From Synergistaceae bacterium (GTDB lineage Bacteria > Synergistota > Synergistia > Synergistales > Aminobacteriaceae), in NCBI GenBank assembly GCA_009778055.1, contig WRKN01000169.1:1-5453 (forward strand): 5,453 nt of DNA. Direction: 5' to 3'. This document shows positions 1 to 4,041 of this stretch, piece by piece. Position 1 is the first letter of the stretch. Every line of letters begins with the position of its first letter. A program made the position numbers and the translations under genes. Under the pieces are notes generated by a model, which was not told the origin of the DNA, did no database searches, and saw only the letters and a program-made list of their open reading frames with translations.

Positions 1-1
1 C

Positions 2-385
2 GCGCTTTCCGAACTGGCGCTCGAGCTTGAAATCGCGTCCGACCGGGCGGACGCTTCTTTTTGCGCCGCAAATCTGCCGCCTTTTTTGGAGAGGCTCAAC
101 GGTTTTAACTTGGGACTGAAAGAAGCCTTTGCGGTAAACTCACAAAAAACACAGCATAACGGGCCGATTGAAATCCCGCCCGAACTGCCGCTGATTTTTA
201 AGGAAATGGCGGATGCTTTTGGCGAAATGAATTTTGCGGTCATAGATAAGGGGCTGGAGAGACTGGACGCGCTGAACACAAGCGGCGCGTTGAAAGAGGA
301 AATAGAGCAATTGAAGGACGCCGTTCTTATAATGGACTACGACGCCGCTGTGGAAGTGATGCAAAAGCTGTTGGGTGGCGGGTGA
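2..385 (+). CDS. Probable hybrid sensor histidine kinase, C-terminal end (HPt-like), 5' truncated by window edge
   Basis: The frame is open from the left edge to a TGA at 383-385, giving 127 visible residues, so an internal TTG at 86 should not be taken as the start. The first residues (ALSELALELE, then NLPPFLERL) match the second half of a histidine phosphotransfer (HPt) four-helix bundle, where the usual pattern is ...ALKS/G..ANIGA..LSELA..LE....; the phosphorylated His itself would lie just outside the window. After a polar linker (about residues 40-55) comes an acidic helical tail, including AVIDKGLERLDAL and LKDAVLIMDYDAAVEVMQKLL, of the type I associate with the ends of large hybrid kinase/response regulator proteins. 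Inferred role: the last module of a multistep phosphorelay. It converges on the downstream regulator gene, with 57 bases between the stop codons and no convincing terminator hairpin. An independent HPt protein is an alternative. Moderate confidence in the family, low in any stimulus. Confidence 0.62.
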   Translation, partial: ALSELALELEIASDRADASFCAANLPPFLERLNGFNLGLKEAFAVNSQKTQHNGPIEIPPELPLIFKEMADAFGEMNFAVIDKGLERLDALNTSGALKEEIEQLKDAVLIMDYDAAVEVMQKLLGGG

Positions 386-442
386 TACCAATAACCAATG
401 TCCATGATTTTGTCAATTTGATAGCCATAGTTAAGTCGAGGA

Positions 443-1081
443 TTACAGGGCTTCGTTCAACAGCTTCACCAGTTGAGACCTTTTCTGGTACTTGAAACGC
501 GACAGGAGATCGGAAACGATGTTCTTCACGGTACCGGTTGCCAGCTCCAGTTCGGACGCAATTTTCTCGTTCGTCATACCCTCGGACACCATCTCGACCA
601 CCCGCATCTCCCTGGAAGACAGTTTTCTGGCGCTTCCCAAGCTGTTGCCGCGTCCGTGCAGCTGCAAAAATTTACCTATCGCGTTCCGGTCGAAGACGAA
701 TATCTCCGTGCTGACGTTCGTCACGGCGCGGATGAGCGCATTTTCAGACACGTCTCGCAGAACGTATCCGTCGCAGCCCGACATTAAGTTTTCCAATAGA
801 TAGTCCATGTCGGAAAACTCTGATATGAGCAGTACCTTGGCAAGAGGAGCGGCTTCCTTCGCCCTGTTCAGCATCTCCGCCTGGAATTCCAAGTCCTTTG
901 TGGTGGAGTGAATCAGAATGACGTCTGGAGGCTCGGAGAAAGCGATGTTTTCCCCGGAATTGAAATCGCGGCACATGATTATCTCGAAATTAGGGACTTC
1001 CGATAAGATGCAGCGAAGCCCTGTCCTGAAGATCACGCAGTCGTCGACAATGGCGAGCTTAGTTTTTTCAGTTTTCTGCAT
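443..1081 (-). CDS. NarL/LuxR-type response regulator with an atypical (pseudo-)receiver domain
   Basis: This 212-residue protein has the normal length and layout of a NarL/FixJ-type transcription factor. The receiver domain (about 8-125) shows the beta1 motif LAIVDD (acidic pair D13, D14), beta3 PPDVILIHS, the switch Ser S87 in VLLISEF and GCDGYVLRD. A LuxR-type helix-turn-helix follows (about 154-205: LSSREMRVVEMVSEGMTNEKIA, then GTVKNIVSDLLSRF). In the usual PDVVLLD motif the last Asp is phosphorylated; here that position is His58 (CAC, plus-strand 908-910). The conserved Lys of G.LLKD is Arg109. The protein is therefore inferred to act without Asp phosphorylation, through protein or ligand binding or constitutively. 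I chose ATG 1081 because the 50 residues of the longer open frame look non-coding and Met1 sits directly before the receiver fold; its ribosome site is weak (GAGAG about 13 bases upstream). It is divergent from the TolC-family gene, a plausible target, and may autoregulate. Confidence 0.9.
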   Translation of the reverse strand: MQKTEKTKLAIVDDCVIFRTGLRCILSEVPNFEIIMCRDFNSGENIAFSEPPDVILIHSTTKDLEFQAEMLNRAKEAAPLAKVLLISEFSDMDYLLENLMSGCDGYVLRDVSENALIRAVTNVSTEIFVFDRNAIGKFLQLHGRGNSLGSARKLSSREMRVVEMVSEGMTNEKIASELELATGTVKNIVSDLLSRFKYQKRSQLVKLLNEAL

Positions 1082-1125
1082 TGAAAAATACCGTCTCTCT
1101 ACTGAATTTTGAGAACAACGACATA

Positions 1126-1154
1126 AGTTTACGACACCAATCTTTTTACGTAAA
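1126..1154 (-). promoter_or_regulatory. Possible sigma70-like promoter for the LuxR-type regulator
   Basis: On the minus strand, TTTACG (1154-1149) is followed after exactly 17 bases by TAAACT (1131-1126). Each box matches 4 of 6 consensus positions. Transcription would begin near 1119, leaving an untranslated leader of about 38 bases before ATG 1081. The spacing is ideal but the boxes are weak, so this is only a candidate. I found no comparable promoter pair on the plus strand for the divergent TolC-family gene; a lone TAAAAT at 1221-1226 lacks a -35 partner at proper distance. Confidence 0.3.
1145..1154. promoter_or_regulatory. Perfect 10-base palindrome, possible operator in the divergent region
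   Basis: TTTACGTAAA reads the same on both strands and coincides with the candidate -35 box of the regulator gene. The half TTTACG also occurs at 1128-1133, 17 bases away, giving same-face spacing of roughly one and a half helical turns. Homodimeric LuxR-type regulators bind short palindromes, so autoregulation or control of the divergent channel gene is plausible. This is inference from position; a 10-base palindrome can arise by chance in AT-rich intergenic DNA. Confidence 0.3.
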
Positions 1155-1263
1155 GCGCCATGCGGAATACACGATACCCCCGGCCGCCGTCTTGATCTCC
1201 CGCATCTCCACAAGACGTTGTAAAATATCACATTGCAGATACGGTCGTATTTGTATCACGAAG

Positions 1264-1269
1264 AGGAGG
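1264..1269 (+). promoter_or_regulatory. Perfect Shine-Dalgarno site that fixes a CTG start
   Basis: AGGAGG is a full match to the anti-Shine-Dalgarno sequence and lies 8 bases before CTG at 1278-1280. No in-frame ATG, GTG or TTG lies at workable distance: a GTG at 1271-1273 is out of frame and too close, the upstream in-frame TTG at 1233 is 5' of the site, and the next in-frame ATG (1335) would remove the signal peptide. The site therefore decides the start of the TolC-family gene. Confidence 0.8.
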
Positions 1270-1277
1270 GGTGTACC

Positions 1278-2564
1278 CTGCCGAAAAACCGTTTCTTAAT
1301 TTTTTTGATTTACATTGGGCTTGTCGTTTTGGGCATGGGGCGGCCGGCGCATTCACAGCCGTTGTCAATCGACCTGGAAAAAGCCTTTGAACTCGCCCTC
1401 GGCAGCGACAGAAGCATCAAAGCGGCGGAGTCCGACGTGGCCAAGACGAACGAGGGCAGGCGTCAGGCCCACAGGGCGCGCAACGTGACCCTGAGCGCAG
1501 GCCACACTACTTCCAGGACGATGAACCGGGACTATGACGTCAATTCGTTTCAAAACACCGTCTCGGCCACATACCCTCTTTACACCGGGGGCCGGATCGA
1601 AGGGACCATCGCCGCCTCGGAACACGAATGGGCGTCGAGCATCCTGAGCCTCGAGCGAGCGCGCCAGGACCTCAGACTGTCCGTGGCGATCGCTTTTTTC
1701 ACTATGCTTCGCACGGATGACATGGCCAAACTCGCCGGCGATTCTGTTGAGCGCCTGGAGGCCCACGTCCGCAACGTGGACGCGCAGTACCGAAACGGGA
1801 GGGTCAGCAGGGCCGACCTGCTGCGCTCGGAGGTGGAGCTGATAAACGCAAAACAGACGATGAGTCAGTCCGTGAACGACTACAGGATCGCGATGAAGAG
1901 CTTGAACGACGCCATAGGGCTGCCCCTGGACACGGAGCTTTCGCACGAGGGAGAAATGTCACGCGTCCCGTTTACCTACACCCTGGACGACTGTATCGAA
2001 TACGCGCTTTCCCGTCACCCTAACCTCGCGATTGCCGATTTGCGGAAAAAAAGCGCGCAAGCCGGGATTGTCGTCGAGGAAAGCGGCAAAAAGCCCACGG
2101 TAAACCTAAACGCGAATCAGGCCTTCAGCTCTCAGCACAACTGGCCCGGCCTCGACCGGGACAACCTGTATATATCCATCAACGCCGAGTACACCTTCTC
2201 GGACGGGGGCGTCACGGACTCGAGGATCAGGGGGGCGAAGGAGGACCTGAAAAAAGCGGACTACGGTTACGAGTCCGCCAGGGACGCCATCGTTCTGGAC
2301 GTCACGAAGTACTTCATGACGATGGAGGAGACCAGAGCGAGGATAGAGACGACCGCCAGCGCTGTGGATATGTCCAGGGAAGCCTACAGGATAGCTTTGG
2401 CGCGCTACAGGGAGGGCGTAGGGACCAACATCGACGTGCTGGACGCTCAGGATGCTTTGAACCGGAGCGACTCGAACCACACCCAGGCCCTGTGCGACTA
2501 CAACATCGCCGTGGCTCAGATCGTAAACGCGGTGGGGGCGCCTATGCCCTTCGAGCTGGAGTAG
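1278..2564 (+). CDS. TolC-family outer membrane efflux/secretion channel protein
   Basis: Complete 428-residue outer-membrane factor of the TolC/OEP type, the trimeric barrel and periplasmic tunnel that serves tripartite efflux pumps and type I secretion systems. With a CTG start the N terminus is a textbook Sec signal: basic MPKNR, a hydrophobic core FLIFLIYIGLVVLGMG, and cleavage after AHS (residue 26). Two OEP repeats follow, beginning about residue 29 (LSIDLEKAFELAL) and 235 (TLDDCIEYALSRHPNL), the second a clear internal copy of the first. Strand-turn motifs YPLYTGGR (99-106) and YTFSDGG (305-311) occupy equivalent places in the repeats, and the family's helical signature RYREGVGTNIDVLDAQ is at 376-391. 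Length is normal for the family. There is no lipobox, so it is not a lipoprotein. No adaptor (HlyD/AcrA-like) or transporter gene is adjacent in this window, so its substrate is unknown. It is divergent from the LuxR-type gene, which may regulate it. GC is high compared with the following ATPase gene. Confidence 0.93.
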   Translation: MPKNRFLIFLIYIGLVVLGMGRPAHSQPLSIDLEKAFELALGSDRSIKAAESDVAKTNEGRRQAHRARNVTLSAGHTTSRTMNRDYDVNSFQNTVSATYPLYTGGRIEGTIAASEHEWASSILSLERARQDLRLSVAIAFFTMLRTDDMAKLAGDSVERLEAHVRNVDAQYRNGRVSRADLLRSEVELINAKQTMSQSVNDYRIAMKSLNDAIGLPLDTELSHEGEMSRVPFTYTLDDCIEYALSRHPNLAIADLRKKSAQAGIVVEESGKKPTVNLNANQAFSSQHNWPGLDRDNLYISINAEYTFSDGGVTDSRIRGAKEDLKKADYGYESARDAIVLDVTKYFMTMEETRARIETTASAVDMSREAYRIALARYREGVGTNIDVLDAQDALNRSDSNHTQALCDYNIAVAQIVNAVGAPMPFELE

Positions 2565-2608
2565 ACGGCTGAGCGAGTGACCCACATATACGAAATTATT
2601 GTTTTAAC

Positions 2609-2637
2609 TGGACTTTCGTCCTTTATTGTTGTATAAA
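2609..2637 (+). promoter_or_regulatory. Sigma70-like promoter for the AAA/DUF4143 ATPase gene
   Basis: TGGACT (2609-2614, 4 of 6 to TTGACA) and TATAAA (2632-2637, 5 of 6 to TATAAT) are separated by 17 bases. The predicted transcript starts near 2644, about 37 bases before the ATG. A small inverted repeat GGAC-tttc-GTCC (2610-2621) overlaps the -35 box. An independent promoter supports the view that the ATPase gene is a separate unit from the TolC-family gene. Confidence 0.5.
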
Positions 2638-2680
2638 ATGGAATATAAATCCATCTTGTACAAAGTAAGGAGCGATAGAA

Positions 2681-3901
2681 ATGGCATATTTGGAAAGGAC
2701 TATGCGACCGATTATAGAGCGGGCGGCAAAGAGTTTCCGGGTAGTTCTGCTGACAGGGCAGCGACAGGTTGGGAAATCGACGATGCTGCAAAGCATGGCA
2801 AAAGGCACAAAGCGAAAATACGTGTCTCTTGACGATATGCACAATCGCAAACTTGCGCTGGATGACCCTGAATTGTTTTTGCTGCAAAATCCGCCGCCGG
2901 TGATTATCGACGAAGTGCAATACGCGCCCCTTTTATTCACGTACATCAAAATTTATGCGGACGAACACAAAGAACACAAGGGGGCGTTTTGGCTTACCGG
3001 CTCGCAAAAATACCGCCTTATGCAGGGCGTACAGGAATCGCTTGCCGGCCGCATAGGAATTTTTGACATGCTGGGGTTATCGTATCGCGAGAAAACAAAA
3101 AAACCGTTTTCCGGCAAGCCGTTTCTGCCATCCATGGATAAATCGGACGACGGCAAAAAAACAACCCCGCAGGAGCTATACAAGCATATTTGGCTTGGAA
3201 GCCTGCCGGAATTGGTTGTCGATAAAAAAATGGACAGAGATTGGTTTTATAGTTCTTATGTTCAGTCCTATATCGAGCGAGATGTCAGGGATTTCCATAA
3301 CGTAGAGAAACCAACGCAATTTTTTGAATTTCTCTCGGTGGTTGCCGCTCAGACAGGACAACTGCTGAATTATACTTCTATTGCTCGCGACGTCGGAATA
3401 GACGTAAAAAGCGCGCAAGCGTGGATGGGGGTTTTGGAACGCTCGGGCCTGGTATACCTGCTCCGCCCTTATTCGCCGAATATAACGAAGAGGATTATCA
3501 AAACGCCGAAGATGTATTTCCTGGATACGGGATTATGCGCGTATCTTACAAAATGGCCCACGCCGGATACTTTGATGGTCGGTTCCATGGCGGGCGCAAT
3601 ACTGGAGACCTATGCGGTCGGGGAAATTTTAAAATCGTATTATCATAATGGCAAAGAACCTTGGATTTGGCTTTACCGCGACGCCAATCAAAACGAAGTT
3701 GATATAGTGCTGGAAGAAGCCGGAACCTTGTACCCGATAGAAATCAAGAAAACGGCTAACCCCGGCGGACGCGATTATCAAAGTTTCAAAGAATTGGAAA
3801 AACTGCAAAAGAAAGTCGGGCTTGGCGCGGTGCTTTGCTTAAAGCCGGAACGTTTGCCGCTCTGCCGCGAAGTAGTTTCAATTCCTGTTTGGGAGATATA
3901 G
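2681..3901 (+). CDS. AAA_14 / DUF4143 family ATP-binding protein
   Basis: Complete 406-residue protein with ATG start preceded by TAAGGAG (2666-2672) at 8-base spacing. Domains in order: AAA-type ATPase (about 18-150) with Walker A GQRQVGKST (26-34), Walker B VIIDE (74-78) and a sensor-like LTGSQ (105-109); a central region with the family's IWLGSLPELV and SYIERDVRDF motifs; a DUF4143 winged-helix segment (LLNYTSIARDVGIDVKSAQ, then GLVYLLRPY, and KMYFLDTGLCAYL); and a C-terminal PD-(D/E)XK-like fold with D341 in NEVDIVL and E354/K356 in YPIEIKK. These proteins are widespread and multicopy in anaerobes and the biological role is not established; links to mobile DNA, defence or toxin-antitoxin-like behaviour are guesses. 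Length is normal and all motifs are intact, so it is probably functional. Base composition is clearly lower in GC (hand-counted rows 37-53%) than the TolC-family gene (a counted row 62%), suggesting transfer. It has its own promoter and is followed by a repeat-bearing intergenic region. Confidence 0.93.
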   Translation: MAYLERTMRPIIERAAKSFRVVLLTGQRQVGKSTMLQSMAKGTKRKYVSLDDMHNRKLALDDPELFLLQNPPPVIIDEVQYAPLLFTYIKIYADEHKEHKGAFWLTGSQKYRLMQGVQESLAGRIGIFDMLGLSYREKTKKPFSGKPFLPSMDKSDDGKKTTPQELYKHIWLGSLPELVVDKKMDRDWFYSSYVQSYIERDVRDFHNVEKPTQFFEFLSVVAAQTGQLLNYTSIARDVGIDVKSAQAWMGVLERSGLVYLLRPYSPNITKRIIKTPKMYFLDTGLCAYLTKWPTPDTLMVGSMAGAILETYAVGEILKSYYHNGKEPWIWLYRDANQNEVDIVLEEAGTLYPIEIKKTANPGGRDYQSFKELEKLQKKVGLGAVLCLKPERLPLCREVVSIPVWEI

Positions 3902-3936
3902 GTTTGCTGTCATCGTTCATGTATTCATAGCCTTTG

Positions 3937-3968
3937 TCAGTGCCATACGACATCAGTGCCATACGACA
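3937..3968. repeat. Two perfect tandem copies of a 16-base unit
   Basis: TCAGTGCCATACGACA occupies 3937-3952 and again 3953-3968 with no mismatch and no gap. The pair ends one base before a predicted -35 box (3970-3975), so both copies would lie on the upstream side of the promoter of the radical SAM gene. A 16-base period is about one and a half helical turns. Possibilities are an activator or repressor site pair, a recent slippage duplication, or a trace of an insertion event at the end of the ATPase gene. Confidence 0.9.
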
Positions 3969-3995
3969 CTTTACATGAAAAAGCGCGTATGGTAC
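3956..3995. repeat. Inverted repeat / potential stem-loop spanning the promoter
   Basis: Arm GTGCCATACG (3956-3965, inside the second tandem copy) is complementary to CGTATGGTAC (3986-3995) at 9 of 10 positions, the tenth being a G-U pair if transcribed. The 20-base loop holds the predicted -35 box and the right arm overlaps the predicted -10 box. The first tandem copy (3940-3949) could pair with the same right arm instead. The arm is followed by ATTAATTT, so a weak terminator for the ATPase transcript is another reading, though the loop is long and there is no clean U tract. Confidence 0.55.
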
Positions 3996-3998
3996 ATT
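3970..3998 (+). promoter_or_regulatory. Predicted sigma70-like promoter for the radical SAM gene
   Basis: TTTACA (3970-3975, 5 of 6 to TTGACA) and TACATT (3993-3998, 4 of 6 to TATAAT) with a 17-base spacer predict a start near 4005, about 37 bases before ATG 4042. A second TTGACA at 4002-4007 is a perfect -35 hexamer but has no usable -10 box at 15 to 19 bases. Confidence 0.42.
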
Positions 3999-4041
3999 AA
4001 TTTGACAATCCGATGGGTTGAGCAATGAAAAGCTGGATTGG

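Noticed and set aside
1082..1231. 50-residue N-terminal extension of the LuxR-type regulator starting at 1231
   Set aside because: It is rich in Arg and Cys with no domain character, lies in the divergent control region, and the receiver fold begins directly after Met at 1081.
1239..1250. ATACG-gt-CGTAT inverted repeat sharing a 7-mer (ATACGAC) with the 16-base tandem repeats
   Set aside because: A shared 7-mer is expected about once by chance in a window this size counting both strands; not enough to claim a common operator.
1365..1946. 193-residue open frame on the minus strand
   Set aside because: It is antisense to the clear TolC-family coding frame and has no recognisable motifs; high GC produces long shadow frames.
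2610..2621. GGAC-tttc-GTCC hairpin as a terminator for the TolC-family gene
   Set aside because: Only four base pairs and no uninterrupted T tract; it overlaps the predicted -35 box of the next gene.
3937..3968. CRISPR array
   Set aside because: The two 16-base units are adjacent with no spacer between them, there are only two, and no cas-like gene is present.
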